A stretch of 64,000 nt of DNA from Gemmatimonadota bacterium (GCA_028877215.1 JAPPFJ010000008.1:1-64000), one strand, 5' to 3'. Counted from the stretch's first letter, positions 27,240 through 37,222 are shown. Notes: generated by a model not told the origin, from the letters alone. Translations and numbers: made by a program.

Positions 27240-27545
27240 AGAGGGGACCGGGGTAAGGGATCGCTTAAAGGCGGTAGACGTAAGCCGGAAGACGGGAGAG
27301 AACCACACCTCGCCCCACCACCTGGTGAGACGTAAGCCGGGAGAGGTTAGGGGACCACACCACATCCCACTACCTGGTGAGACGCAAGACGTGAGACGGG
27401 AGAGATTTCCAGCCTTGTAAGGATTCTTCTCGTGCCGGAGGCAGAAAGGAAAAACACACCGGGCAAGGATATCATCTACCGTCTACCCTCTTACCTCTAC
27501 CCGCCTTTTTTCTACCGTCTCTCCTCTAACGTCTCCCCTCTTACC
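27240..27545. repeat. R2 hairpin element with internal duplication
   Basis: This 415-base gap holds an R2 element. The unit CCACCTGGTGAGACGTAAGC occurs at 27317 and again, diverged, near 27370. The right arm (CTACCGTCTACCCTCTTACC) complements the left arm. Similar to 7552-7840. No gene is seen. Confidence 0.7.
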
Positions 27546-27645
27546 GCTTTTGGCTGACGGCCGATAGCTGACAGTTGCTTTTTCTGATTCAGACAGCCTG
27601 TTTCCGGAACCGGACAGGACGCCTTTACGAATGGAGAGGATTGAG

Positions 27646-28464
27646 ATGAAATACATCATGTTCACGAAACATCTGGAAGGCCTGGATGTGCCCGGCATTA
27701 TCGCCGCGTTGAAATCCGTCGGCGTGGAAGGCGCCGACCTGTGCGTGCGCCCGGGCTATCCGGTACATCCGGAGAACGTCGAATCGGCGTTGCCGGACGC
27801 CGCCAGGCTGTTCGCCGATGAGGGGTTATCCATCCCCCTGGTAACCACACCGGGTGACTTCATCGAACCGGAGGTGGAATACGCGGAACGTCTGTACGCG
27901 GCCTGCGGCGAAGCCGGCGTGAGGCATATCAAACTGGGGTACTGGCACTGGTCGGCGGGGATGGACTACTGGGAGGAACTGGACGCGGTACGCGGGCACC
28001 TCGAAGGCTTCCAGCGCCTTTCAGAGAAACACGGGGTCCAGACCGTGGTGCATAACCACTCCGGGCTCTCGATGGGTCTCAACTCCTGCGCGGCCATGAA
28101 TGTGGTCAAGGGCTTTGATCCGCGACACATCGGCGTATTCGCCGATCCGGGGCATCTCTCCATCTGCGGGGAGCCGATCGAACTGGCGCTGAATATCGTC
28201 CGGTCGCACCTTTCGGTCGTGGCGCTGAAGGACCTGATCCGCCAGCCGCTTGGACAGAAGGGCGGGACAACCTGGCGCACACGGGTGGTGCGGCTTGGCG
28301 AGGGATACGGAGACTGGCCGGCGCTCTTGCGAGCGTTCAATGCGGTCAATTTCGACGGACCCCTGAGCTTCCACAGCGAGTACAGCGGGGAACCCGTGGA
28401 TACGGTCATCGATCTGGCCAGATCGGACGTGCGGTTTTTCACCGCGTTGCGGAATGCAGGATAA
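27646..28464 (+). CDS. Sugar phosphate isomerase/epimerase-type TIM-barrel protein
   Basis: A 272-residue AP-endonuclease-2-type TIM barrel. Likely metal ligands lie in GYWHW, VVHNHSGLS, VFADPGHLSICGEP and SFHSEYSGE, in barrel-strand order. ATG 27646 is chosen over 27631 because GGAGAGG sits just upstream of it. Members isomerise or epimerise sugars, and many remain uncharacterised. It belongs to the acidic-sugar gene group, but its substrate cannot be read from the sequence. Confidence 0.8.
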   Translation: MKYIMFTKHLEGLDVPGIIAALKSVGVEGADLCVRPGYPVHPENVESALPDAARLFADEGLSIPLVTTPGDFIEPEVEYAERLYAACGEAGVRHIKLGYWHWSAGMDYWEELDAVRGHLEGFQRLSEKHGVQTVVHNHSGLSMGLNSCAAMNVVKGFDPRHIGVFADPGHLSICGEPIELALNIVRSHLSVVALKDLIRQPLGQKGGTTWRTRVVRLGEGYGDWPALLRAFNAVNFDGPLSFHSEYSGEPVDTVIDLARSDVRFFTALRNAG

Positions 28465-28487
28465 CCGCGACACCACCGACAGACAGA

Positions 28488-28517
28488 AAAGGGCGGCCCG
28501 GAACCGGGTCGCCCTTT
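28488..28517. terminator. Bidirectional terminator
   Basis: AAAGGGCGGCCCGG and CCGGGTCGCCCTTT form a 14-bp stem (one G-T) with an AA loop, followed by CGTTGTTTT. It lies between the isomerase gene and the convergent heparinase-like gene. Confidence 0.7.
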
Positions 28518-28540
28518 CGTTGTTTTACGTGATCGGGTAT

Positions 28541-31500
28541 TCAGTCCAGAATCGCCCTGCAATTCGCGCGGATCAGGAACCGCCCGTCCCTTTGCCGGAC
28601 AGCCGTGGCTGTGGGCGTGATCTCGATCGTGTCTCCCGGTCCGACGTCGTAGAGATAGGCGATGTCGCCAACGCCGAACCCGGCGGAGAGGTCGTGCCCG
28701 CCAACCAGCCGGATGCCCGCATCCCGGCGTACGCCTGGCGCGTGAGGCGCCAGTTCGACGTCGTCAACGGGAAGCCAGTGCGCATGGTCCCTGTCCGTTA
28801 GCCACGCGCCCCGGTAGTACCCCTGCGCCGCCATGTAAAGGTTGGTTTTCGTCGAGAGGCCGGTTCCGTCCGGGTTCCGACCTGTAATGACGAAACGGCC
28901 GACCCGGAAACTGTCATCGCCGAACCCGATGCGATAGCGCCTGCCCCTGCCCTCCACGGCCGTGATGTTGTATGCCGCGCCACGTCGGGCGTTTCCGATG
29001 CGGGCGACGTCACCCTTGAGGGCCGCCGTGCGAAAGGCCTGGCTGTCCCGATCGCGTTCAACGGTAATGGTGGAAGACCCCGGATCGATTTCCACGATAC
29101 GCCCGCGAAGCGGTCCGGGTATCGAGAGGGTATGCCCGTCGGCGCTGATGCTTCCCTCGCCCGACTGGTGCAGGGAGACCAGCTTCCCCTCGTCATCGTG
29201 TCGCGCCATGCCGAAACTGCCGCCGGATGGCCCGATGGCGTGGCGGATCGTATCTTCGCCGTATCGATGGCTGACCCGCAGCGCGAGGGTCTCACCGCCG
29301 GCATCCAGTTGCTCAACGCCGTGGACTCTCTTCGTACCCTTAAAGGGTTCATGAACGGCCACAAACCGGCTGGCCGCGACGTCACCCGCGTTTCGGAGAA
29401 GCACGTACGTCAGTTGCTTCGGGTTGCCCGGTTTCCTGGGGGGATCTCCGTGAGCGACGATGGCCTCGTCCGAGGGCAGGAAGGTGGAACTCAGGCCGAT
29501 GCCGGTTTTCACGTCGCGCCAGTTCGACGACCAGCTCGCTGTGGGATTGCCGCGCCGCGTGTCGTACAGATAGGAGTAGCCGCCCCCACGGTACGTGTAA
29601 TACGACCGGCCCTTCCTCAACGGGTCGGTGAGACCGGCATCGTCGTAGATGGCGCCGAAGGGCACGTCACTACCGGCAAGGGTACCCTGCTTCTGCGGAG
29701 GCGTAAGCGTAATATCGTCCACGGAAAACTCACCTTCGAATCCGTGCAGGCTGTAGTCGTGCTGGCTTCCGCCCTCCACGCGGAAGCAGTCGAGGAGGTA
29801 GCGGGCATCCTTTGCGATTTCGACGAGCGCGAGCGTCCGCCGGTATTCGGACGTATGGTGATAGGTTTCAGGGGCGTCGACCTGCATCCAGGTCAGGTCT
29901 CGCGCCCTCACGAAATGCTCGAGTCTGCCAGGCCCCTGTGAATCCTGCCGCCGGCCGTCCACGACGACCGTGGCGTGCGCCAGGGTGTTCTTCGTCCACA
30001 CTGCGGGACGGTCTCCCTCTGCGGCGTGTTCGCCGTAACCGAGGTCGGGGATGAGTTTTCGACCGTACGCGAAGAGTTCGACGTTGAGACGGTCGAAGTG
30101 CGCGTGCTCGGTGGCCGCCCGCCCGTAATATAGCGCTACGGCCGCACGCTCGCGGCGTCTCCCGGACCGAAGCAGGGCCAGGCCGAAGCCGCCCATCAGC
30201 CTGCTTTCCGCGGCCATCTCCTTCAGTTCGGCGGCGCCGTCCGCATGCGGCGGCGGTTCCACCGGTTCCTCCAGGAGCGACTCGAAGCTGTCGAAGCCGG
30301 TCTCTCGACCGCGCAGCAGTTCGCCGACGAAGGCATCTCCGGTGGCCCTGTACGCCGTCCGCAAGGTGGCGCTGTCAAGGGATACGTGGCCCCCGGTTGT
30401 GGTCCCGGCGTCGCCAATGCAGGGGGTGAATTCGTCCAGGCACGTCATCTCCTCGGCCCAGCGGTACATGCGACGGAACTTCGGCCTGTCCCAGATCCGT
30501 ATGCCCTGTTCTTCCAGCAGGCGGGCGATGACCGTGAGGTGCGTGACCCAACTGCTGTTGTAGCTGGGGGAACTCTCCCACCCCATGCCTTCCCGGAAGA
30601 TCAGGTTGTCCAGGGCAAAGTTGATCCCTTCCGCATGGGCGGCCTTGTCCCGGAAAATGTATCCGTCGAAGTGGGTGAGCATCTCCTTGAGTTCCGTGGC
30701 CTCCCCCGTGTTATTCAACGTCCATTCTACTGCTTTGTCGATCTCGTTCCGGTCTCCGGAGGCGAGCGCTGCGATCAGCAGGGCTTCCTGGTGCCCGCCG
30801 TAGTTGCTCCGGACATGGCCGCGGTAGATTCCGTCGAGGCTCGCTCCGATGATGCCATCCTCCATTTTCTTCCTGATTCCGTCCGCATCCGAACCGAAGA
30901 TGGGGTCGCCGGGGATGGCGTCGCGAACGGCGTCCAACGCCTGGCAAAGCCGCCGTACGGTCCCGGATTCGGAAATGAGATCGTTCATTTTTCCGGTATA
31001 GCCGGGTGAGAACTCCAGGGCGTACATGGATTGCCTGCTGTAGTCCATGTGCGGATAGACTTCGGCCAGGCGGTCCAGAATGACGAGCGCCTTGTGCGCA
31101 TATCTGCCGTCCCCGCTGAGGAGATAGGCCTGAGAGAGGGAGGTAAGGCCAGCAACAACCGTATTCCATGTACTGCAACAACAATAGGCGATGAACCAGT
31201 GGCGAAACGGTGTGTCGTCGCCCTGCCAACCCCAACCATCGTCAGCGTACGGGCCGGTCAGCAGGCTGCGGTCTTCCATGCCGCTCCGGTAGAACGCCCC
31301 AAAGTCATTGCTGGGATAGGATTCCCCGCCTATGGCGCAGGTGACGCGCCACTGGTCCTTGAAGGGATCGTGTATCCATCCGCCCTGCGCATACCCGCCG
31401 TACCCGTTGGGACCGCTGCCGTGGACCGGACAACCGCTCACGAAGTTGATGGTCCAGCTGCGCGGTACTTCGGGACCGGGCATCAGGCTGTGGATGAGAT

Positions 31501-31624
31501 CCTGGTCCCGCTCCAGCCACGGATCTGCGTCTTCAACGATACGCCCGGCGACTTCTTTCGCGTCAGGTTCATCCGCCGCGCGTTGCCGGGCAAGTTGAAT
31601 CTGTTCCGGTGTGTAGAGATTCAC
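28541..31624 (-). CDS. Heparinase II/III-like polysaccharide lyase family protein
   Basis: A large protein of 1027 residues with an N-terminal alpha/alpha-toroid region (residues ~1-420) and a beta-sandwich heparinase II/III domain. IPDLGYGEHAAEGD and WTKNTLAHATVVVDG are the recognisable landmarks. The C-terminal ~250 residues are additional beta structure. No signal peptide is visible, which is unusual for a polysaccharide lyase and suggests action on imported oligosaccharides. The start at 31624 has AAGGAG upstream. Uronate-containing glycans are the likely substrate class, consistent with the UxuA-like genes nearby (inference). Confidence 0.75.
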   Translation of the reverse strand: MNLYTPEQIQLARQRAADEPDAKEVAGRIVEDADPWLERDQDLIHSLMPGPEVPRSWTINFVSGCPVHGSGPNGYGGYAQGGWIHDPFKDQWRVTCAIGGESYPSNDFGAFYRSGMEDRSLLTGPYADDGWGWQGDDTPFRHWFIAYCCCSTWNTVVAGLTSLSQAYLLSGDGRYAHKALVILDRLAEVYPHMDYSRQSMYALEFSPGYTGKMNDLISESGTVRRLCQALDAVRDAIPGDPIFGSDADGIRKKMEDGIIGASLDGIYRGHVRSNYGGHQEALLIAALASGDRNEIDKAVEWTLNNTGEATELKEMLTHFDGYIFRDKAAHAEGINFALDNLIFREGMGWESSPSYNSSWVTHLTVIARLLEEQGIRIWDRPKFRRMYRWAEEMTCLDEFTPCIGDAGTTTGGHVSLDSATLRTAYRATGDAFVGELLRGRETGFDSFESLLEEPVEPPPHADGAAELKEMAAESRLMGGFGLALLRSGRRRERAAVALYYGRAATEHAHFDRLNVELFAYGRKLIPDLGYGEHAAEGDRPAVWTKNTLAHATVVVDGRRQDSQGPGRLEHFVRARDLTWMQVDAPETYHHTSEYRRTLALVEIAKDARYLLDCFRVEGGSQHDYSLHGFEGEFSVDDITLTPPQKQGTLAGSDVPFGAIYDDAGLTDPLRKGRSYYTYRGGGYSYLYDTRRGNPTASWSSNWRDVKTGIGLSSTFLPSDEAIVAHGDPPRKPGNPKQLTYVLLRNAGDVAASRFVAVHEPFKGTKRVHGVEQLDAGGETLALRVSHRYGEDTIRHAIGPSGGSFGMARHDDEGKLVSLHQSGEGSISADGHTLSIPGPLRGRIVEIDPGSSTITVERDRDSQAFRTAALKGDVARIGNARRGAAYNITAVEGRGRRYRIGFGDDSFRVGRFVITGRNPDGTGLSTKTNLYMAAQGYYRGAWLTDRDHAHWLPVDDVELAPHAPGVRRDAGIRLVGGHDLSAGFGVGDIAYLYDVGPGDTIEITPTATAVRQRDGRFLIRANCRAILD

Positions 31625-31923
31625 CTGGACTCCTTATGGTAGTGATTCCCGTTGAGGACGCTGCGTAGCGCTCAATGGAGCGAGCGTCTGCGCATCCGCG
31701 GGAATCGATGTGGCGTCTGTTTCCGGCCCAACAGTATTTCAAAAGCGAGGTGAATTCGCAAGCGCATTTTAGACCGCCGGGACGGCATGGCCGGGGCGCT
31801 TCGGAACGAGGTGATCGGGCTGGAGCCGGTTAGCCTCAATTCCGCAAGAGCCGCAACGCGGCACCGCGACGAAACCTTTTGAAACGGGCCGAAATGGTCG
31901 TCATGAAGGACATTTTTTCCGTT

Positions 31924-32035
31924 CACGTACAGTGTCCTGGCGTATCCTGGTAATCAGCAGTTTAACCGCCTTTATTAACTCGCACATAATCGAATTAACG
32001 TCCCCGAAAAATGACGAATCAAGGTTAGTCGGCGC
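31924..32035 (+). repeat. R1 dispersed repeat
   Basis: Matches 7845-7950 in the same orientation (TATCCTGGTAATCAGC, CGCCTTTATTAACT, CGAATTAACGTCC). It lies in the 600-base gap 31625-32228, which holds no gene; the rest of that gap shows nothing recognisable apart from a TTTTGTGCCTTTTGTGGCC-type string near 32138. Confidence 0.7.
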
Positions 32036-32228
32036 TTGCCGAAGCGCTTGACGGTTGGCGCCGGATTTGATAAATAGTCACTGCGGTCCAGGACAATTCG
32101 GAGAAGACGAAATTGGACGGGTGCGACCTTTTGTGTTTTTGTGCCTTTTGTGGCCAATGCCTTTTCGAAGTCAACCCGGCAGAGCCCGACAATAGCCACA
32201 TAAGGTGAAGATTTCAGGAGAAACCCGT

Positions 32229-33170
32229 ATGGAATACCGCACGCTCGGGCGAACCGGCCTTCGTGTTTCCGTCCTTGGCATCGGTACGGGCGGTCCGAGC
32301 CAGTTCGGACAGAATTCAGGCGTGCCCGAGTCCGACGTCAGCCGGATGGTGCGCAGGGCGCTGGCGCTGGGCGTCAATTTTTTCGACACCGCCGCGGGCT
32401 ACGGGGAAAGCGAAGTCATTCTAGGCAGGGCATTGACCGGCGTGCCGCGGGACGAGTACGTGCTGGCCACAAAGGTGCAGGTGGCGCGCGACGAATGGAC
32501 GGCCACGCCCGAAGACGTGGTCGCCACCGTGGAACTGAGCCTTGAACGGCTGCGGGTAGACGTTATTGACATTATGCAGTTTCACGGCGTGAAACCGGAA
32601 GACTATGCACGCACGATCGAGATATTTCTGCCTGTAATGGTTCGGCTTCAGGAACAGGGTAAATTCCGCTTCCTCGGCGTATCGGAGACCTATTCACAGG
32701 ATTTCCGACACGAGATGTTTCCCATGGCGCTTGCCGACGACCATTTTGACACCGCAATGGTCGGGTACAACATGATCAGCCCGACGGCGGAGCATCGCAT
32801 CCTTCCGATGTGCCTTGAGAGAAACGTGGGTGTAATCTGTATGGTGGCGGTACGCCGGGCGCTGAGCAGGCCGGAAGTGCTGGCTGAGCGCATCGCCTAT
32901 GCAAAGAAAACGGGCCTGATTGAACGGGACTCGGTGCCGGACGAAGATCCGCTGGGCTGGCTCGTGAAGGGCCATGTGACTTCGCTGCCGGCGGCCGCCT
33001 ACAAGTACGTGGCGTCACATCCGGCGATGGGCACGGTCCTGACGGGTACGGCGAACATCGATCACCTGGAGGCGAACGTGAAGGCCATTCTCGGTCCGCC
33101 GCTTCCTGACGACGATATGGCACGATTGAGAGATGTCTTCGGCGCCGTGTGGGAGCCCTTGGGAAACTGA
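32229..33170 (+). CDS. Aldo/keto reductase
   Basis: An NADPH-dependent (beta/alpha)8 oxidoreductase of 313 residues. The catalytic tetrad is visible: Asp and Tyr in NFFDTAAGYGESE, Lys in VLATKVQ and His in MQFHGVK. It starts at ATG 32229 behind CAGGAGAAA. It is similar in type to the aldo/keto reductase at 36139 but only distantly alike. It probably reduces a sugar-derived aldehyde or ketone; the substrate is not known. Confidence 0.85.
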   Translation: MEYRTLGRTGLRVSVLGIGTGGPSQFGQNSGVPESDVSRMVRRALALGVNFFDTAAGYGESEVILGRALTGVPRDEYVLATKVQVARDEWTATPEDVVATVELSLERLRVDVIDIMQFHGVKPEDYARTIEIFLPVMVRLQEQGKFRFLGVSETYSQDFRHEMFPMALADDHFDTAMVGYNMISPTAEHRILPMCLERNVGVICMVAVRRALSRPEVLAERIAYAKKTGLIERDSVPDEDPLGWLVKGHVTSLPAAAYKYVASHPAMGTVLTGTANIDHLEANVKAILGPPLPDDDMARLRDVFGAVWEPLGN

Positions 33171-33253
33171 ATCCGGACAACCACACGGGTTGCCGCTACG
33201 AATGCAACGTCGGCGCGGACCCCTGAGAGTTCAATTCGTGGATGTTTGGTCTT

Positions 33254-33278
33254 GTAGGGGCGTCCCTTGTGGGCGCCC
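33254..33278 (+). repeat. 25-bp GTAGGGGCG repeat
   Basis: GTAGGGGCGTCCCTTGTGGG plus CGCCC, identical to the copy at 45251-45275. Confidence 0.7.
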
Positions 33279-33360
33279 GCCTCCGGAGAGAGACGGGATG
33301 AATCGGCGGCAGGACAGTCAGGTACTTTTGGGACAGTGCATTAGCTGAGAGGAGCGTTCC

Positions 33361-34467
33361 ATGGTCGAAGCGACGGCCGAATCAGAGGCGCCGGCGACAA
33401 ACGGCCGGAAATCCGATTTTACGCTTATAGATGCGGACGTCCACAATTATCCCGACTCCATCGACGAACTCCTGCCCTATCTGTCGAGGCGGTGGCAGGC
33501 GTACGTCGGGCAGTCGGGGTTCACGATACCGTCGGTCTCGATCTATCCCAAGCTCTATGCGCAGGCCGCCCGGCGCGACGCCTGGCCGCCGAATGGCAGG
33601 AAGCCCGGAGCGGACGCCGGGTTTGCCCGGGAACAGTTACTCGACAGATGGGACATCGACTTTGCGGTCCTCAACCCGCTCGTCGCGGTGTCGGCCGTGC
33701 GCAATATCGATCTTGCAAACGCGCTGCAGCGGGCCGTCAACGAATGGACCCGGGAGGCGTGGCTGGACGCCGACAGCCGGTGGCGCGGCTCAATCGTCGT
33801 CAACGTCCAGGATGCGGACGCGGCCGCCGCCGAGATCGAGCGCGTAGCCGCCGACCGCCGCTTCGTGCAGGTGTTGCTGCTCGTGCGTTCCTACGCACCC
33901 TACGGACGGCGCGAATTCCGGCCCATCTTTCGCGCCGCAGCCGCGGCCGACCTGCCCGTAGGCATTCACTTTGGCGGCGGCGGCAATCCCATTACGGCAA
34001 GCGGTTGGCCATCCTATTACATCGAGGACCACACGGGAATGTCACAGGCCTTCGAGGCCCAGGTTGTCAGCCTGGTGTGCGAAGGCGTCTTCGAGGAACT
34101 GCCTTCGGCCAGGGTAGCCCTTATTGAGGGGGGATTCGCATGGTTGCCCGCACTCATGTGGCGGCTTGACAAGAATTTCCGCGGTCTGCGCGGCGAAGTG
34201 CCCTGGCTCAGGAAGCTGCCCAGCGAATACATCCTTGACCACTTCCGTGCGACGACACAGCCCATGGAGGAGCCGTCCAATCCGCGGCACCTGCTCGCCA
34301 TTCTGGATATGATCGGACGCGAAGACTTTCTCATGTTCGCCACCGACTACCCGCACTGGGACTTCGACGCACCCGACCGTGCTCTGCCCCGGGTCATCAA
34401 CGGCGCCCTCAGGCAGCGTATTCTCGTCGATAACGCGATGGCATTCTATGGTCTCGAAGACAGTTGA
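33361..34467 (+). CDS. ACMSD-like amidohydrolase (metal-dependent hydrolase/decarboxylase)
   Basis: A 368-residue TIM-barrel amidohydrolase of the amidohydrolase_2 / ACMSD type. [10 protein letters not shown] replaces the usual HxH with DxH, as in several decarboxylases. VGIHFGGGG and [11 protein letters not shown] supply the later His and Asp ligands. It starts at ATG 33361 behind GAGGAGCG. The Rieske gene begins inside its last 20 bases, so the two are translationally coupled. It may decarboxylate or hydrolyse an aromatic or cyclic acid; this is inferred from family and neighbour only. Confidence 0.8.
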   Translation: MVEATAESEAPATNGRKSDFTLIDADVHNYPDSIDELLPYLSRRWQAYVGQSGFTIPSVSIYPKLYAQAARRDAWPPNGRKPGADAGFAREQLLDRWDIDFAVLNPLVAVSAVRNIDLANALQRAVNEWTREAWLDADSRWRGSIVVNVQDADAAAAEIERVAADRRFVQVLLLVRSYAPYGRREFRPIFRAAAAADLPVGIHFGGGGNPITASGWPSYYIEDHTGMSQAFEAQVVSLVCEGVFEELPSARVALIEGGFAWLPALMWRLDKNFRGLRGEVPWLRKLPSEYILDHFRATTQPMEEPSNPRHLLAILDMIGREDFLMFATDYPHWDFDAPDRALPRVINGALRQRILVDNAMAFYGLEDS

Positions 34468-34813
34468 CATCGGATCGGTTGACGACTTCCAGCCTGGCCG
34501 GCCGCGACGGGTTGACGCTGGAGGACGTGCGCTGATGGTGGTGCGGCGGGGCGGACGCTTTTTTGCATTGCGCGATGTCTGTCCTCACCAGGGCGCGCCG
34601 TTGTCTGCCGGAAAGGTGGACGGAACGGCCCTTCCATGTCGTCCCGGGGAGGAGATCTCCTACGGTCGTCTGGGCGAAATCCTGACATGCCCCTGGCACG
34701 GATGGCAATTCGACCTGGCAACCGGCCGCGCTCTGATCGAGCCGGAGCGATTCCGGGTGCGGGTCTATCCCGTACAGGTTGCCGGCCGCCGCGTCATCGT
34801 GCAGATGGACTAG
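34448..34813 (+). CDS. Rieske [2Fe-2S] ferredoxin-like protein
   Basis: A 121-residue single-domain Rieske protein. CPHQG and CPWHGW give the Cys/His pairs that ligate the 2Fe-2S cluster. It starts at ATG 34448 inside the end of the amidohydrolase gene. Such proteins donate electrons to oxygenases. No Rieske oxygenase alpha subunit is in the window, so the acceptor is unknown; the PhyH-type enzymes nearby do not normally need one. Confidence 0.85.
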   Translation: MVSKTVDIGSVDDFQPGRPRRVDAGGRALMVVRRGGRFFALRDVCPHQGAPLSAGKVDGTALPCRPGEEISYGRLGEILTCPWHGWQFDLATGRALIEPERFRVRVYPVQVAGRRVIVQMD

Positions 34814-34893
34814 ATTTCCACCCCCTCCCTTCCACGCGCCCGGGGCCTCTCCCGCTCTTCATCGCCTCGGCATTCATCGCTACGGATACAAGA

Positions 34894-36078
34894 TTGATCA
34901 AGATCAGCAATCCATTTTCCGAATGGAACCGGGACTTCCGACTCCTGGGCGCGGCGGCGTTTTCCGTAGGCGTGTTTTTCGGCGTCCAACTGACGCTGTA
35001 CAACAACTTCGCGGTGGAGCGCCTGGGCATCGAGCCGCACGAACTCGGGTACGTGGAAGCCCTGCGGGAAATGTCGGGATTCCTGAACGCGTTTTTCATC
35101 GCGCTGATGATGCGGCTGGCACCACCGGTCGTCGCCGGCGCGTCTTTGGTGGTGATGGGAGGCGGGCTTGCCGCGTACGCGGACGTACATACCGTTTTTT
35201 CCCTCGCCGTGTATTCCGCGCTTTGGGGCATCGGGTTCCACTGCTGGATCCCTATGGAGCAATCCATGGCGCTGCGGTTCTCTCCCGAGGGCAGGAAGGG
35301 GAAGTGGCTGGGCCAGTTGCGGAGCGTACACGCCTTCGCGTGGCTGTTGACCATCGGGGTCTGCAATCTGGTCTTCCATCTGGCCCGCTACGATTGGCTG
35401 TTCGCGGCCGCCGGAGCGATCACCGCGGTGGGCGGACTGACCATCTTCTTTGCCAGCCGGAAACGCCCCGACGTGCGGGAGAAGAGTTTCGTTTTCCACC
35501 GCCGCTACGGTCTGTATTATGCGCTGAATTTCCTGCAGGGCTGCCGCAAGCAGATGTTCATCACGTTTGCCATCTTCGCGCTGGTGAAGGTCCACGGGAT
35601 GCCGGTGGAAACGACGATGGTACTCGTACTGATCAATCAAACGCTGATTACGTTGACGGCCCCGCTGATGGGCCGGCTGGTAGACAGGCATGGCGAACGG
35701 GCTGTGCTCAGCTGGAGTTACATCGGACTGGCCTTCGTCTTTTTTGGGTACGGCGCGATTCAGCACCGTCCGACGCTGTACGTGCTTTATTGCGTGGACA
35801 ACCTTATTTTCTTCGGGGGTATCGCGTTGACCACGTACCTCCACAAGATTGCGCCACCGGAGGACCTGAAACCCACGTTGTCCATGGGCGTCACGATGAA
35901 CCATTTCGCCGCGGTGGCGGCGCCGTTGATCGGCGGGCTGGTCTGGCATCACTTCGGCTACCAGGTGATCTTCTTCAGCGGTGCGGTTCTGGCTCTGATC
36001 TCCCTGTTTGTGACCCAGTGGGTGGATCCCGAGGGGATGCTGCGCCGTGAGCGCGAAGCGGTCGCATTGGCCGATTGA
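34894..36078 (+). CDS. MFS transporter
   Basis: A major facilitator superfamily carrier of about 394 residues with some 12 transmembrane helices in two halves. GRLVDRHGERAVLSW is the conserved loop between helices in the second half. The start is uncertain: TTG 34894 is the first plausible codon after the Rieske stop, and no clear Shine-Dalgarno is present. It sits between the Rieske gene and an aldo/keto reductase, so it may import or export the substrate of this cluster (inference). Confidence 0.75.
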   Translation: MIKISNPFSEWNRDFRLLGAAAFSVGVFFGVQLTLYNNFAVERLGIEPHELGYVEALREMSGFLNAFFIALMMRLAPPVVAGASLVVMGGGLAAYADVHTVFSLAVYSALWGIGFHCWIPMEQSMALRFSPEGRKGKWLGQLRSVHAFAWLLTIGVCNLVFHLARYDWLFAAAGAITAVGGLTIFFASRKRPDVREKSFVFHRRYGLYYALNFLQGCRKQMFITFAIFALVKVHGMPVETTMVLVLINQTLITLTAPLMGRLVDRHGERAVLSWSYIGLAFVFFGYGAIQHRPTLYVLYCVDNLIFFGGIALTTYLHKIAPPEDLKPTLSMGVTMNHFAAVAAPLIGGLVWHHFGYQVIFFSGAVLALISLFVTQWVDPEGMLRREREAVALAD

Positions 36079-36138
36079 CGTGCAGGCCGTTGCGCGGCCG
36101 CGAGGGAAACGACTCTTGATCGGTATATGGAGGACAGG

Positions 36139-37092
36139 ATGAGATTTCGGGAACTCGGAAAAACGGGGATTCAGGTCTCCGAGGTGGGGTTGGGTTGCTG
36201 GCCTATCGGCGGGGCTTCATTCAGGGGCGGCAGTCCGACGGGCTGGTCCGGAGTGGACGTGAAGGCGTCGATCGAAACCGTCCGTACATGCTGGTCGCAG
36301 AATGTGACATTCTACGATACAGCGGACGCGTACGGTCGGGGGAAGAGCGAGGTCCTGGTGGGACTGGGGTTGTACGAAAACAAGGACGATGCCGTGATTT
36401 GCACCAAAGTCGGGATGAGTCTCGCGGCGCCGGGCCAGGACTTTTCCGAACCCTATATCCTCGGTGCGCTGGACGCAAGCCTTACGCGTCTGGAGCGCGA
36501 TTACGTTGATCTTTACCTGCTGCACGGTCCTCCCCTGGAAGGGATGACGGACGCGCTGTTCAGGCTGATGAAGAGCTTGAAGAATACGGGGAAGATTCGC
36601 GCGTGGGGCGTGTCAATCAGTCCGGTCGAAACCTCCGACGTGGTCGTGGAAGAAGGGCTGCGCGCCATGGAAGGCGGCGCCGAGGCGATTCAACTTGTGT
36701 ACAACATGCTTCAGCAGAAGGAGGGCGGCGCCCTTTTCCCGGCGGCCATGGAAAAGGGGGTGGGGATAATCGCTCGGGTGCCGCTGGCTTCGGGCTGGCT
36801 GACGGGAAAGTACAACGAGAATACCGCGTTCCCCGAAGACGACCTGCGAAGTCTCAGATACACGCCGGACAGGGTGAGAGAGACGGCGGCGCAGGTCGGA
36901 AAGCTGGATTTTCTGCTGGAGGAGGCCGATTCCATGGTCGACGCGGCGCTGCGGTTCGTGCTTTCGAATCCCGCGGTTTCCACGGTCATTCCGGGGGCGA
37001 AGACGCCCGCGCAACTCGAGGGTATCGTCAAGTCGGCTGGAAAGACGCTTTCCCGCGAGTCGCTCGACCGGATCCGGGAATTGTTCGGCTGA
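36139..37092 (+). CDS. Aldo/keto reductase
   Basis: A 317-residue NAD(P)H-dependent reductase. The tetrad residues lie in TFYDTADAYGRGKSE (Asp, Tyr), ICTKVG (Lys) and YLLHGPP (His). ATG 36139 is chosen because GGAGGACAGG immediately precedes it; an in-frame ATG at 36127 has no such site. A Gfo/Idh/MocA gene follows after 130 bases, suggesting a shared sugar-oxidation/reduction role. Confidence 0.87.
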   Translation: MRFRELGKTGIQVSEVGLGCWPIGGASFRGGSPTGWSGVDVKASIETVRTCWSQNVTFYDTADAYGRGKSEVLVGLGLYENKDDAVICTKVGMSLAAPGQDFSEPYILGALDASLTRLERDYVDLYLLHGPPLEGMTDALFRLMKSLKNTGKIRAWGVSISPVETSDVVVEEGLRAMEGGAEAIQLVYNMLQQKEGGALFPAAMEKGVGIIARVPLASGWLTGKYNENTAFPEDDLRSLRYTPDRVRETAAQVGKLDFLLEEADSMVDAALRFVLSNPAVSTVIPGAKTPAQLEGIVKSAGKTLSRESLDRIRELFG

Positions 37093-37222
37093 ATGCAAGC
37101 GGTCGACGAAAAACCGGGTACGGAAATCGATCCCGCACCCTGTTCGCGGGTCGCGAATGTCGAGTCTGTACAGCGCACGTGTAAAGCATCTTCAAGGAAA
37201 TGACGGGATGGAGGATATTTGA

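Noticed and set aside
25149-27365. 738-codon minus-strand open frame opposite UxuA-like and oxidoreductase genes
   Set aside because: The + strand encodes two recognisable enzymes with strong ribosome sites; the antisense frame has no domain and ends in repeat DNA.
24961-27545. CRISPR array from repeated GACGGTAGAC-type units
   Set aside because: The units are inverted and irregularly spaced, with no constant repeat-spacer pattern and no cas genes.
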